Shown: positions 8,378 through 19,009, numbered from the stretch's first letter. The stretch: 64,000 nucleotides of DNA from Vibrio albus (GCF_003144035.1 NZ_QFWT01000004.1:248001-312000), one strand, 5' to 3'. A program made the numbers and translations. Notes: generated by a model from the sequence alone, not told the origin.

Positions 8378-9247
8378 ATGTCAGCCAAGCACCCTATCAT
8401 TGCCGTAACCGGTTCGTCAGGAGCCGGAACTACAACCAGTGCAGAAGCATTCCGTAAAATGTTTAATATGATGGGAGCCAAGGCCGCATGGGTAGAAGGA
8501 GACAGCTTCCACCGCTACACCCGCAGAGAAATGGACGTAGAGGTGCAAAAGGCCGAAGAACAGGGTAAGCACATCAGTTATTTCGGCTCTCAGGCCAATG
8601 ACTTCAAGGCACTGGAACAATTCTTCCGCACCTTTGGTGATGAGGGAAAAGGCCGGTTCCGCCGTTACCTGCATACCTTTGACGAAGCCGTACCCTACAA
8701 CCAGATGCCGGGCACCTTTACCCCCTGGCAGGATCTGCCGGAAGATTCCGATGTGCTTTTTTACGAAGGATTACACGGGGGGGTCGTCGACGGTGACATC
8801 AATGTCGCTCAGCACGTCGATTTTCTTATCGGAATGGTGCCTATCGTTAACCTGGAGTGGATTCAGAAATTTGTACGGGACACACAAGACAGAGGCCACT
8901 CAAGAGAAGCGGTTATGAACTCGATTGTCCGTTCTATGGATGACTACCTGAACTACATTACCCCTCAGTTTTCCCGTACCCATGTTAATTTCCAACGCGT
9001 TCCAACGGTAGACACCTCAAACCCATTCAGCGCGATGGCAATCCCAAGCCTTGATGAAAGCTTCGTGGTTATCCGCATGCGGGGCATGAAAAATATCGAT
9101 TTCCCTTATCTTCTGGCCATGATTGACGGTTCTTTTATGTCCCGGCATAACACGCTGGTAGTCCCCGGAGGCAAAATGAGCTTTGCAATGGAGTTGATTA
9201 TCCGCCCGGCTTTACAACAGCTAATAGAGACCGGCAAGATAGGTTAA
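8378..9247 (+). CDS. prkB: Phosphoribulokinase-like kinase PrkB
   Basis: The 289-residue protein has the phosphoribulokinase/uridine kinase P-loop GSSGAGTTTSAE at the N-terminus and the following EGDSFHRY and FYEGLHGG motifs. No Calvin-cycle partner (RuBisCO) is visible nearby, and the PrkB homologues found next to crp in enterobacteria and vibrios have no settled substrate; a role in carbon fixation should not be assumed. It follows yheU with 3 bp between the genes, so translation is probably coupled. Unlike E. coli, no yhfA (OsmC-like) gene lies between prkB and crp. Confidence 0.85.
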   Translation: MSAKHPIIAVTGSSGAGTTTSAEAFRKMFNMMGAKAAWVEGDSFHRYTRREMDVEVQKAEEQGKHISYFGSQANDFKALEQFFRTFGDEGKGRFRRYLHTFDEAVPYNQMPGTFTPWQDLPEDSDVLFYEGLHGGVVDGDINVAQHVDFLIGMVPIVNLEWIQKFVRDTQDRGHSREAVMNSIVRSMDDYLNYITPQFSRTHVNFQRVPTVDTSNPFSAMAIPSLDESFVVIRMRGMKNIDFPYLLAMIDGSFMSRHNTLVVPGGKMSFAMELIIRPALQQLIETGKIG

Positions 9248-9280
9248 TTTAGGGTAATAGCTCAAAATGATTTCCTGTAG

Positions 9281-9296
9281 AGTGATCATGTGCACG
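9281..9296. promoter_or_regulatory. Possible weak CRP site upstream of crp
   Basis: AGTGATCATGTGCACG fits the TGTGA-N6-TCACA pattern at six of ten positions. Autoregulation of crp is known in E. coli; here the match is imperfect and the assignment tentative. Confidence 0.3.
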
Positions 9297-9386
9297 TTTT
9301 TGCCTACTGCGTCACAAAAATCAGGCGATCAAAATCAAGAAATCGTTTACAAAAAAAGGTAATATTTTTAACTGAAATTAAGTAGC

Positions 9387-9415
9387 TTGCAGCCTGACCC
9401 AATACCTCCTATGCT
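9387..9415 (+). promoter_or_regulatory. Sigma-70 promoter of crp
   Basis: TTGCAG (9387-9392) and TATGCT (9410-9415) are separated by exactly 17 bp. Transcription from here gives a leader of about 60 nt before the crp ATG at 9483. Confidence 0.6.
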
Positions 9416-9482
9416 AGATAGCTTTGAGGTAGTAGCCAAGGGAAGGCTGCTGAGCGTACCCTGCAGATAAAGTGAGATAATT

Positions 9483-10115
9483 ATGGTTCTAGGTAAACCG
9501 CAAACTGATCCAACATTAGAATGGTTCCTTTCACACTGTCACATTCATAAATATCCATCTAAAAGTACGCTGATTCACGCCGGTGAAAAAGCAGAAACAC
9601 TGTACTATATCGTCAAAGGTTCTGTTGCTGTACTGATTAAAGATGAAGAAGGTAAGGAAATGATTCTTTCTTACCTGAACCAAGGTGACTTTATTGGTGA
9701 ACTGGGTCTGTTCGAAGACGATCAGGAACGTACGGCGTGGGTTCGTGCAAAAACTCCTTGTGAAGTAGCAGAAATTTCTTTCAAAAAATTCCGTCAGTTG
9801 ATCCAGGTTAACCCTGATATCCTGATGCGTCTTTCTGCACAGATGGCTCGCCGCCTGCAAGTGACCAGCCAGAAAGTCGGTGACCTTGCTTTCCTTGATG
9901 TGACTGGCCGTATTGCCCAGACACTACTGAATCTGGCAAAACAACCGGACGCCATGACTCACCCGGATGGTATGCAAATTAAGATTACCCGTCAGGAAAT
10001 TGGTCAGATCGTAGGCTGTTCCCGTGAAACTGTTGGCCGTATTCTGAAAATGCTGGAAGAGCAAAATCTGATTTCTGCACACGGTAAAACTATCGTGGTT
10101 TACGGTACCCGTTAA
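9483..10115 (+). CDS. crp: cAMP receptor protein (catabolite activator)
   Basis: At 210 residues this is the full length of CRP. Residues ~1-135 form the cyclic-nucleotide-binding beta barrel ([23 protein letters not shown] carries the phosphate-binding Glu and Arg), and residues ~138-210 the winged helix with recognition helix [12 protein letters not shown]. The protein is nearly identical to E. coli CRP, so it should bind TGTGA-N6-TCACA. Two perfect sites of that form occur in this window (39494-39509 and 57592-57607). The gene is monocistronic, with its own promoter and a strong bidirectional terminator downstream. Confidence 0.98.
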   Translation: MVLGKPQTDPTLEWFLSHCHIHKYPSKSTLIHAGEKAETLYYIVKGSVAVLIKDEEGKEMILSYLNQGDFIGELGLFEDDQERTAWVRAKTPCEVAEISFKKFRQLIQVNPDILMRLSAQMARRLQVTSQKVGDLAFLDVTGRIAQTLLNLAKQPDAMTHPDGMQIKITRQEIGQIVGCSRETVGRILKMLEEQNLISAHGKTIVVYGTR

Positions 10116-10138
10116 TAACGTACTGTTAACCATTTATT

Positions 10139-10170
10139 AAAAAACGCAGCTTAATAAGCTGCGTTTTTTT
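10139..10170. terminator. Bidirectional terminator between crp and the glycosyltransferase
   Basis: AAAACGCAGCTT (10141-10152) and AAGCTGCGTTTT form a 12-bp stem around AAT, with A and T runs on both flanks. It serves crp (+) and the convergent gene ending at 10190. Confidence 0.9.
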
Positions 10171-10189
10171 ATTCCGAATGACGGCTCAA

Positions 10190-11206
10190 TTAAGATTCCG
10201 ACTCTGTCTCTTCCGGTTCCTGATAGACAATTTCTTTAAACTCATACGTTGAGCGATTAGAAGATTCGTAATAGGTCCGGCTCATGATCTCCGCCAGAAT
10301 ACCCGTGGTAATAAACTGAATCGCCATCACAATCAGCAGTACACCGATGATCAGCATCGGGCGGCCACCAATCTCTTCACCCAGAAGGAACTTCTGGAAG
10401 CCAAGAATCAGCATCATTAGCGCACCGATACCACCGCACGCCATACCAATCGGACCAAAGAAATGGGACGGACGAGTACGGAAGCGCATAAAGAAGATAA
10501 CGGAAATCAGGTCCAGGATAACCCGGTATACACGCGAAATCGTGTACTTAGACTCACCGAACTGTCTCGCATGGTGATTCACTTCCACTTCTTCGATACG
10601 TTCTACCGGTACATGAATCGCAACCCAGGCAGGAATAAAGCGGTGCATCTCACCATACAGTTTCACATTACGAATAACGCTGCCGCGATACACTTTCAGG
10701 CTACAACCGTAATCGTTCAGCTTAACGCCGGTTGTTTTACCGATCAGCCAGTTTGCAATACGTGACGGCACTTTACGGATCAACATATTGTCTTTACGGT
10801 CTTTACGCCAGCCAACCAGCAGGTCCAGGTCCCGGTCAATCAGGCGCTGTACCATTCTCGGAATATCAGCAGGGTCGTTTTGCAGGTCACCGTCCAGCGT
10901 TACAATGTAGTCACCCGCAGACTGTTCTATACCAGCCTGCATCGCCGCCGTCTGGCCGAAGTTTCTCTGCAGGGCAATCAGACGGATATGCTTACCGTAC
11001 TCCTGCTGCACCTCCATGGCGACATGCAGAGTTCTGTCAGAACTGCCGTCGTTAACCAACAGTAATTCCCACTCGAAGCCAGCATCTTTCAGCGATTCAT
11101 CAATCGCTTTAACCAATGGCCTGACACTTTCTTCTTCATTGTATACAGGTACAACAACGCTAACTACGTAGCTTTTATCAGCTTCGGAAATACTGTTCCC
11201 CGACAT
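10190..11206 (-). CDS. Family 2 polyprenyl-phosphate glycosyltransferase (ArnC/GtrB/DPM1-like)
   Basis: About 338 residues: a GT-A domain (VVSVVVPVYNEEESV, the TLDGDLQNDP DxD-type motif) followed by two C-terminal membrane helices near residues 235-310. This layout is that of ArnC, GtrB and Francisella FlmF2, which attach a sugar to undecaprenyl phosphate at the inner membrane. I chose the ATG at 11206, since GAGAG lies about 9 nt upstream; an ATG at 11221 lacks a ribosome-binding site. It diverges from three membrane-protein genes (flippase-like, GT39, PAP2) that would use such a lipid-linked sugar. The sugar is not predictable. Confidence 0.85.
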   Translation of the reverse strand: MSGNSISEADKSYVVSVVVPVYNEEESVRPLVKAIDESLKDAGFEWELLLVNDGSSDRTLHVAMEVQQEYGKHIRLIALQRNFGQTAAMQAGIEQSAGDYIVTLDGDLQNDPADIPRMVQRLIDRDLDLLVGWRKDRKDNMLIRKVPSRIANWLIGKTTGVKLNDYGCSLKVYRGSVIRNVKLYGEMHRFIPAWVAIHVPVERIEEVEVNHHARQFGESKYTISRVYRVILDLISVIFFMRFRTRPSHFFGPIGMACGGIGALMMLILGFQKFLLGEEIGGRPMLIIGVLLIVMAIQFITTGILAEIMSRTYYESSNRSTYEFKEIVYQEPEETESES

Positions 11207-11270
11207 ATTAGGTACTCTCATTCTGAATTTGTGGTATACTAATCAAGTTTTTAATTATACCGCATTTCTC

Positions 11271-12224
11271 ATGTCCCGAGCAATAAAACACCGTTCGTTA
11301 CTGCTTTCCGTATTGACGTTTATTACTGTTATCCTTGCGGTTCATTTTATCTGGGGCTGGAATACCCTTCTTTCGTTCTGGAAAGCGATTCCGACGCAAC
11401 ACATACTGGCGTTTACCCTGCTTTACTGGTTTAGCTATCTGGTACGCAGCTACCGGATTTCCACCTATTTCCAAAGCTCGACAATCAGACTTCCGACAAA
11501 AATTGTCCTGCCATTAGTGATTAAGCAAACATTCTGGGCCAACCTGTTGCCAGCAAAAGCCGGGGAAATTTCTTTCCCTATTCTGATGAAAAGAGCCTTT
11601 GCCACACCTTATTCTCATTCGGTTCCGGCACTGCTGGTACTGCGCCTGTTTGACGCCTATGTTCTGGCTTCCATTGCCGTTGCATTAATCTGTTATACCC
11701 AGTTTAGCTACTTAACCTGGATTTGGTTAACTCTGGCCATTTTTATTCCTCTCTCCGGTACGTTCCTGCGTAAACACTTTATCTGGCTGACATACCGCTA
11801 CCGGAAATACAAAAAAGCCCGTTTCGTCTGGCAGATCCTGACCAATATTCCCAGTACTTATGGGAAGCTACTGAAAATAAGTGCGCTTTCCTGGCTGAAC
11901 TGGGGAGTGAAAATACTGCTCTTTGCCGCCCTGCTGGCCAGCATGACACCATTCACTCTGGACCAGACCACCTTCGGTGCCCTGTTTGGTGAAGTCTCCG
12001 GCATGTTACCCAGCTTACCGGGTGGCTTTGGCAGTTATGAAGCCGCCGTCTCTTTCGGTCTGATGAGTAACGGCGCTGATAGTGATATCATTACTAAAGC
12101 AGAATTAGTGGCAGCAGCCGTTAACTCGCACTTTTTTATTCTGTTTAATTCTATATTCGGCGCAATCATCGTATTTATGTTGCCAGCCCGCTCAACGACT
12201 CTTGAGAAAAACTATGACAACTAA
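11271..12224 (+). CDS. Flippase-like membrane protein (lysylphosphatidylglycerol synthase TM region / UPF0104 family)
   Basis: The 317-residue protein has seven to eight predicted hydrophobic segments and the family landmarks of AglD/MprF-type membrane domains: a KQTFWANLLPAKAGE loop and a SGMLPSLPGGFGSYEAA loop. Homologous domains are implicated in lipid flipping or dolichol/undecaprenyl-linked sugar export. The ATG at 11271 begins MSRAIKHRS, a positively charged N-terminus before the first helix; an in-frame TTG at 11229 is less likely. The 3' end overlaps the next gene by 11 bp, so the two are translationally coupled. Confidence 0.75.
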   Translation: MSRAIKHRSLLLSVLTFITVILAVHFIWGWNTLLSFWKAIPTQHILAFTLLYWFSYLVRSYRISTYFQSSTIRLPTKIVLPLVIKQTFWANLLPAKAGEISFPILMKRAFATPYSHSVPALLVLRLFDAYVLASIAVALICYTQFSYLTWIWLTLAIFIPLSGTFLRKHFIWLTYRYRKYKKARFVWQILTNIPSTYGKLLKISALSWLNWGVKILLFAALLASMTPFTLDQTTFGALFGEVSGMLPSLPGGFGSYEAAVSFGLMSNGADSDIITKAELVAAAVNSHFFILFNSIFGAIIVFMLPARSTTLEKNYDN

Positions 12225-13653
12225 CGATAATCAGGCTTCAATGCTCAAGCCTTTGCTTATCATCTTCCTGGCCATTTCTGTTATACGTGCGTATTTCCTG
12301 TCCATAAGCAGCGTTGACCTGTACGTGGATGAAATTCAGTACTGGTGGTGGTCAAAAGATCTGGCCTGGGGGTATTACTCAAAGCCGCCGATGATTGCGG
12401 TGTTACTGTCGCTGGTCACCGGGATCTTTGGTGATTCCGTTTATACCATCAAGCTGGGTGGGATTCTGGTTTATCCACTCACCAGTTACGTCATCTATTT
12501 ACTAGGGCGACGACTGATTTCCGAAAAAGTCGGCTTCTGGGCTTCCGTGCTGTTTATTACCCTGCCCGGTGTTGCATTTTCTTCCACCATCACCTCCACC
12601 GATGTTTTGCTGTTCCTGTTCTGGAGCAGTGCCATGCTGTTTTTTATCCGCAGTATTGATTCCAATGCCTGGAGTGACTGGCTGATCTGCGCCGTTATCT
12701 GCGGACTGGGTCTGCTGACCAAATACAATATGGCGGTGTTCTCTCTGTCTGCATTGGGTTATATGCTGTTTTTCGGTCATCAGAAACAGCTGACCAATCC
12801 GAGGCTCTGGGTGATGGCGGTTATTGCATTAGCCATTCTGACCCCGAACTTCTACTGGAACTATCAGAACGATTTTCCAACCTTTTCGCACACTGCCGGA
12901 TATGTTGAAAATGGCGGCCTTCGTCCGGATAAGATGATCAGCTTTATCTTTGAACAGGCAGGAATTATCGGCCCGGTCGGCTTCATCGTCATGTGGTGGT
13001 GGTTCATTAAGGGGGATAAGCCAAGAAACCTGTTGCTGACATTCAGCCTGCCAATGCTGATCATCATCAGCCTGGTTGCGCTACAAGGTAAATATAACTC
13101 CAACTGGGCGGCACCAGCTTATGTCGGCATTATTATTGGTCTTGCGCACTTCCTTCAGCACCGGAGAAAATGGTTAATCGCGATGCTGGCCACAAATCTT
13201 CTTCTGAATATGGTGGTTTGGCTTGCCGACCCGATCATACAGGCGAGCGGTGCACAATTGCAGGCAAAGCACGATCCGTTCAAACGGGTTCGGGGCTGGA
13301 AAGCCTGGGGCGAACAAGTGAAAACCTACCTTGATCAGTATCCGGATCGTCTGTTGATTGCCGAAGGCAGAGAAGAGATCACGGAAGCGATGTTTTATGC
13401 GATGAATGGGGATGACGAGAATATCAAAGCATGGAGCCCGAGCAGCCATATTTCCAGCCACTTCCAGCTGACCCGCCCTTATACTGGTGACGAGCAGGAA
13501 GCACTAGTCATTACAGGTGAACTGAACGATGCGTATTGGCGTCAATATTTTAGCCAGGTTGAAGCGCTGACCGTTTTAACCAGACAAGTATCGACAGACC
13601 GCAAGTACCAGTACAAAATCTATAAGGTAAGTGGATTCCTGGGGTATGAATAA
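12214..13653 (+). CDS. ArnT-like family 39 glycosyltransferase
   Basis: About 479 residues with an N-terminal multi-helix membrane domain (roughly ten segments) and a soluble C-terminal part. The first periplasmic loop carries the YVDEIQYWWWSKDLAWGYYSKPPM motif region typical of ArnT/PMT enzymes, with the D-E acid pair used in catalysis. Family members transfer a sugar from a polyprenyl-phosphate donor to lipid A or protein on the outer face of the inner membrane. The ATG at 12214 (MTTNDNQ) overlaps the preceding gene; an in-frame TTG at 12202 was rejected. It probably uses the product of the divergent family 2 enzyme. Confidence 0.8.
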   Translation: MTTNDNQASMLKPLLIIFLAISVIRAYFLSISSVDLYVDEIQYWWWSKDLAWGYYSKPPMIAVLLSLVTGIFGDSVYTIKLGGILVYPLTSYVIYLLGRRLISEKVGFWASVLFITLPGVAFSSTITSTDVLLFLFWSSAMLFFIRSIDSNAWSDWLICAVICGLGLLTKYNMAVFSLSALGYMLFFGHQKQLTNPRLWVMAVIALAILTPNFYWNYQNDFPTFSHTAGYVENGGLRPDKMISFIFEQAGIIGPVGFIVMWWWFIKGDKPRNLLLTFSLPMLIIISLVALQGKYNSNWAAPAYVGIIIGLAHFLQHRRKWLIAMLATNLLLNMVVWLADPIIQASGAQLQAKHDPFKRVRGWKAWGEQVKTYLDQYPDRLLIAEGREEITEAMFYAMNGDDENIKAWSPSSHISSHFQLTRPYTGDEQEALVITGELNDAYWRQYFSQVEALTVLTRQVSTDRKYQYKIYKVSGFLGYE

Positions 13654-14329
13654 TATGTTACAAGGAAAGTACGCACCTGTGGGTGTGGCTACCATCGTCA
13701 TTCTTTTATTGTCTGCCGCCATCCGGCTACTGAATCTGGATTTGCTGGTCAGCGGACTTTTCTACGATGCCGCCGGAAATACGTTTCCTTTAAAAGATAA
13801 CCTTCTGACGGTCTTTTTCTACAATACGATTCCGTGGGCGGTCACCGGTAGCCTGCTGTTTTTCCTCGCCTACCCGTTCGTGGCCTATTTCAAAAGACCG
13901 GTACGTAAGTATAACCGGCTCGTGTTAGCTCTGTTTCTTTCTCTGCTGATCGGACCGGGGCTGATTGTGAACTCCATCTTTAAAGATAACTTCGGCCGCC
14001 CCCGTCCATCTCAAAGCATTGAATTTGGCGGTACAGAACCACACCGCGCGGTACTGGAAGCCAACTGGGGCAATAAAGGGCCTTCTTTTCCGTCCGGACA
14101 TGCCGCGACACCACTAGCCTTTTTGGTACTAGCTCTGGCTGCACGTCGCCGTGGATATAAGACGCTGGCAACAAATCTCACCTATGCACTGGTGTTCTGG
14201 TATGTTGCCGTGAGCCTGGCCCGTATCGTCGCCGGAGGACACCACCTTTCGGACGTGGTATGGGGAGGCTATTTCTCTTTTGTCTGCGCCTGGCTGAGTT
14301 ACCAGTGGATATATAACCGCACTAAATAA
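13646..14329 (+). CDS. PAP2-family membrane phosphatase
   Basis: About 227 residues with five to six membrane helices and all three PAP2 motifs: KDNFGRPRP, PSGHAATP and SLARIVAGGHHLSD. Such enzymes dephosphorylate lipid A, undecaprenyl pyrophosphate or phosphatidylglycerol phosphate in the periplasm. The start at 13646 overlaps the GT39 stop; the ATG at 13655 is an equally possible start. As the last gene after the flippase-like and GT39 genes, it could recycle the lipid carrier or clear a phosphate on lipid A before sugar addition; this is inference from context. Confidence 0.82.
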   Translation: MNNMLQGKYAPVGVATIVILLLSAAIRLLNLDLLVSGLFYDAAGNTFPLKDNLLTVFFYNTIPWAVTGSLLFFLAYPFVAYFKRPVRKYNRLVLALFLSLLIGPGLIVNSIFKDNFGRPRPSQSIEFGGTEPHRAVLEANWGNKGPSFPSGHAATPLAFLVLALAARRRGYKTLATNLTYALVFWYVAVSLARIVAGGHHLSDVVWGGYFSFVCAWLSYQWIYNRTK

Positions 14330-14351
14330 GCCTCACCCCTAAGTCTTATAC

Positions 14352-14423
14352 CATTCAGACAAAGTATCTGATCATCTGAATGAATATGGTGGAACAAACG
14401 TACTTGGGCATGGATGCCCAAGT
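14352..14423 (+). repeat. Two adjacent inverted repeats after the PAP2 gene
   Basis: CATTCAGA (14352-14359) and TCTGAATG (14375-14382) are perfect 8-bp arms. A second hairpin, ACTTGGGCA-TGGA-TGCCCAAGT (14402-14423), follows with TTTT behind it. The second may terminate the PAP2 transcript, or the pair may be a dispersed REP-like element. Confidence 0.45.
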
Positions 14424-14540
14424 TTTAGCGTACAGGGATGTCTTGAGCGGTTTGTGGAATCATATTTGTTCAGATCAAAGACTTTTCCCGTTTAGTATTA
14501 ACAGGTATTCCGAAGATAGATTATTTATCTTTCCTCAAAT

Positions 14541-14575
14541 AAAAAAGGGTGAGCCTTCCGGCTCACCCTTTTATT
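14541..14575 (-). terminator. Terminator of groESL
   Basis: GGGTGAGCC-TTCC-GGCTCACCC forms a strong stem flanked by six A upstream, which read as T on the minus strand. It lies 20 bp beyond the groEL stop. Confidence 0.9.
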
Positions 14576-14593
14576 TTTCAATGAGTTATGGCA

Positions 14594-16243
<1,650 letters not shown>

Positions 16244-16304
16244 TTATTTCCTTTAAATTTCGATTCTGTTTCTGTTGAAAAGTGAATTACTCAACGATTG
16301 CTTA

Positions 16305-16595
16305 TTATTCAACGATAGCCATGATGTCATTTTCAGACATGATAAGAACTTCTTTACCGTCGATTTTTTCAGTTTTGGTGCCGTAGCCTTCTGAAAAGAT
16401 AACAGTATCACCAACTTTAACGTCCAATGGCTGTACTGTGCCGTTTTCCAGAACGCGGCCCTTGCCAACAGCCAAAACTGTACCGCGAGTTGATTTTTCA
16501 GCAGCAGAACCAGTTAACACGATGCCGCCGGCAGACTTTGATTCAACTTCCTGGCGTTCAACGATAACACGGTCATGTAAAGGACGAATATTCAT
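16305..16595 (-). CDS. groS: Co-chaperonin GroES (Hsp10)
   Basis: At 96 residues this is a standard Gro[18 protein letters not shown] start, the mobile loop around [21 protein letters not shown] (~17-37) that contacts GroEL, and the C-terminal NDIMAIVE strand. The heptamer caps GroEL. It is the first gene of the operon, preceded by a good AGGAGAG ribosome-binding site and a sigma-32-like promoter at 16680-16707. Confidence 0.99.
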   Translation of the reverse strand: MNIRPLHDRVIVERQEVESKSAGGIVLTGSAAEKSTRGTVLAVGKGRVLENGTVQPLDVKVGDTVIFSEGYGTKTEKIDGKEVLIMSENDIMAIVE

Positions 16596-16679
16596 CGGTC
16601 GTCTCTCCTGATTAAATTTCCATTATTAATGTAGGTTAGGTTACAACAGACAATGCATATTTATTGTCTTGTGAAACTT

Positions 16680-16707
16680 ATGTGGGGGCATGAGAAGCAA
16701 TCACAAG
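16680..16707 (-). promoter_or_regulatory. Heat-shock (sigma-32) promoter of groESL
   Basis: On the minus strand CTTGTG (complement of 16702-16707) and CCCCCACAT (complement of 16680-16688) are 13 bp apart, close to the sigma-32 consensus CTTGAA / CCCCATNT. Confidence 0.6.
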
Positions 16708-16832
16708 GGGAGCCGTCAGTTTTTTTGTGATCTGCTTTTAGAATTTCTGTATTCTAAAGCACACATAGCCGCAATGCTTAGCTGGTATACTGTTAACAAG
16801 GATCCTGTTACTTCGATGACTCATATACACTG

Positions 16833-17099
16833 ATGGCTTGCAAAAATTGCGATACTCACTGGTTCTGGAAAAAGATAGGCCGGTGTACCCGCTGTATGAA
16901 ACAGCTGACTTTTCTTTCCATACTAGGCTGGCTTGTCTGGTGGTTTGGCTTTCGGCTGCACCCGAAAAGCGTTGAAGCGGTTGCCCTGTTGTTTGCGACC
17001 CTGGCCTTCAACGGACTCCTGTTGCTACACCTATGGTTTCGCTTTATTCAGATTCCTTTGCGGCAGAAATACAGAAAGCAGCCAAGGCGTAAAAAATAA
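16833..17099 (+). CDS. DUF3624 domain-containing membrane protein
   Basis: An 88-residue protein with an N-terminal zinc-ribbon-like set of cysteines (C3, C6, C18 and C21, in CKNC and CTRC) followed by two hydrophobic helices (~23-40 and ~48-68) and a very basic tail (RQKYRKQPRRKK). This matches the Vibrionaceae DUF3624 proteins found next to groESL. Function is unknown; the layout suggests an inner-membrane protein with cytosolic, possibly metal-binding, N-terminus. It has its own upstream region divergent from groES. Confidence 0.7.
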   Translation: MACKNCDTHWFWKKIGRCTRCMKQLTFLSILGWLVWWFGFRLHPKSVEAVALLFATLAFNGLLLLHLWFRFIQIPLRQKYRKQPRRKK

Positions 17100-17127
17100 A
17101 AGCTCCCGATTGAAGCAGGAGCTTTCT
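17100..17127. terminator. Bidirectional terminator between DUF3624 gene and phosphatase
   Basis: AGCTCC and GGAGCT pair around an 11-nt loop. T-rich tracts follow on the plus strand (TTTCTTATT) and, from the gene's A-rich end, on the minus strand, so it can stop both convergent genes. Confidence 0.75.
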
Positions 17128-17173
17128 TATTGCCATTAAATGGTTATCAACTCGCTATCAGAGCCAGGCGGAA

Positions 17174-18658
17174 TTACTTCGCTAACCCCAGCGCTTCATT
17201 CATCACATGATAAATATAGTTCTGCTCTACCGCCCCCTGGAACAGGTAAGCCTGAGGACCACGGGCAAAAATCGCCACGTCTTCACCTGAGTGGGTTTCT
17301 GAACCAAATCGAACCAGTGACTGCTGCATGTAATCCAGCTGCATCGCTTCTTCCTGAGTCGGATTAGCTCGAGCCCCGTTCACCGCACTTGCACCGTTAC
17401 CATAGGCAAGGGTCGTATAACGCTTACCAAAGTCATCCGTATTGTATTTGCCGCCCTTTTTAGACAAACCAAGGATCGGGTTACCACGATCAGAATAACC
17501 GTTCATGATGAGGGTGTGTGCGTGGTCAGCAGTAACAATGACCAGCGTATCTTCTACGTTGGTTTTATCCAGTGCCGCTTTAATCGCATCATCAAAGGCA
17601 ACCGTGTCTGCCAGTGCGCGCGCTGCATTGGTTGCGTGATGTGCGTGGTCGATACGGCCAGCTTCAACCATCAGGATGTAGCCCTTATCGTTCTTAGACA
17701 GAATATCGATCGCTTTCGACGTCATCTCTGCCAGAGAAGGCTCACCGTCACGGCGGTCGGCTTCATACTTCATATGGCTGCTTTCAAACAGACCAAAGGC
17801 GCGAGTAGTCTTTTCATCCAGCTTATCAAAACCGGCTTTATCATACACATACTGCCCGTCCGGGTGCTTTTGCTGCCATTCAGAAATCAGGTTACGGCCA
17901 TCTCCACGCTTACCTTTTTTACCTTCAGGATCCACCACAGTGTTCGGCAGGAACTCACGGCGACCGCCACCAAATACCACCTGAAGACCATCACCTTTGT
18001 CGAAGTCGATTAATTGCTGAGCAATATCGACACAGCCCTGGTTTTTGGCAATGTTGGTCAGCTTAGTGTCGTTTTCCCAGTTACGATCCGCACTGTGCGC
18101 ATAAGTCGTTGCCGGTGTTGCGTGAGTAATACGAGCGGTAGAGATAACCCCTGCAGACAAACCCTCTTCGGCAGCCAGTTCCCAGGCTGTCGTTGCTTCA
18201 TTCCCGATAGCTGTATTACAGAAACCACGGTGCACATTGTCATCTACACTGATCACACCCTGTTTGCTTTTCACACCGGTGACCATCGCTGTTGCCGTAC
18301 CGGCAGAGTCAGGGATCTGAGAGTTTGTGTTATAAGTTTTAGACAATGCCATGTGTGGAAGGGATTCCATTGTCAGGCTATACTCTTCACCCAACAAACC
18401 ACGACGCTGACCTTCAAAGATACGCGCTGCCGTCACGGTGCCGATGCTCATACCGTCACCCACAAACAGAATCACATTCTTCGCCGGTTTATCAATCGGC
18501 TTCATCGCTTTAGCTTTCGCGATTTTGGCTTCGGCATCGGAGTACCACACGTCATTTTTTTGTGGAACGTCCATTGCAGATTTAGTTACTGTGCTGCTAC
18601 ACCCAGGCAGAGACACTAAAATACCACTGATGGCTAAAGCCAGATAACTTCCTTTCAC
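17174..18658 (-). CDS. phoA: Alkaline phosphatase, lipoprotein type
   Basis: A 494-residue alkaline phosphatase. The N-terminus is a signal peptide ending in VSLPGC, so C20 is probably lipidated; the next residue is serine, which favours the outer membrane. Metal and catalytic motifs include ILFVGDGMS (first metal aspartate), the nucleophile S118 in PDSAGTATA, RIDHAHHATN, TADHAHT and HSGEDVAIFARGP. It releases phosphate from organic monoesters outside the cytoplasm. The sequence is closer to the eukaryote-like/vibrio alkaline phosphatases than to E. coli PhoA. I see no clear Pho box upstream, so regulation by phosphate is unproven. Confidence 0.85.
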   Translation of the reverse strand: MKGSYLALAISGILVSLPGCSSTVTKSAMDVPQKNDVWYSDAEAKIAKAKAMKPIDKPAKNVILFVGDGMSIGTVTAARIFEGQRRGLLGEEYSLTMESLPHMALSKTYNTNSQIPDSAGTATAMVTGVKSKQGVISVDDNVHRGFCNTAIGNEATTAWELAAEEGLSAGVISTARITHATPATTYAHSADRNWENDTKLTNIAKNQGCVDIAQQLIDFDKGDGLQVVFGGGRREFLPNTVVDPEGKKGKRGDGRNLISEWQQKHPDGQYVYDKAGFDKLDEKTTRAFGLFESSHMKYEADRRDGEPSLAEMTSKAIDILSKNDKGYILMVEAGRIDHAHHATNAARALADTVAFDDAIKAALDKTNVEDTLVIVTADHAHTLIMNGYSDRGNPILGLSKKGGKYNTDDFGKRYTTLAYGNGASAVNGARANPTQEEAMQLDYMQQSLVRFGSETHSGEDVAIFARGPQAYLFQGAVEQNYIYHVMNEALGLAK

Positions 18659-18914
18659 AACTGCTCTCCTAAATTATTATGTTGTTCTTCTGGGCGTGCG
18701 AGTGAATAGAGATAGAACCAGTACACACCCAATCAGGGCTACAGAGTAATAGGAATTAAGTAATATTAATGATCATTTCGATGAAGGTTATTTGAAGAGT
18801 TTGTGAAAAACGTAATAACATAACACTTGATAAATACGGAAGCGTGAGGAGATTTTACCGAAAGCAAGCAAGGCTGAGGATTTAAGACAAACGTAGGGTT
18901 AAAGAAAGAAAAAA

Positions 18915-18941
18915 GCCCCTACATCAATTCTGACGAGGGGC
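18915..18941 (-). terminator. Second terminator downstream of argH
   Basis: GCCCCT (18915-18920) pairs with AGGGGC (18936-18941); on the minus strand the stem is followed by TTTTTTC. Confidence 0.65.
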
Positions 18942-19009
18942 CTTCTTAGATTCATCTAAGAAAAAGCAGTGGTACTTATATGACCAGCCTTCCCTTAGTT
19001 GGTTCCATG

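Noticed and set aside
8378..9247. PrkB as evidence of a Calvin cycle
   Set aside because: No RuBisCO gene is in the window and this PrkB lineage is widespread in bacteria that do not fix carbon that way.
18014..18619. A 201-codon open frame antisense to the alkaline phosphatase gene
   Set aside because: It is explained by codon use of the phosphatase on the other strand; Cys/Arg/His-rich product and no start signal.
17174..18658. Search for a Pho box upstream of the alkaline phosphatase
   Set aside because: No convincing CTGTCAT direct repeat was found in 18659-18800, so phosphate control is not claimed.
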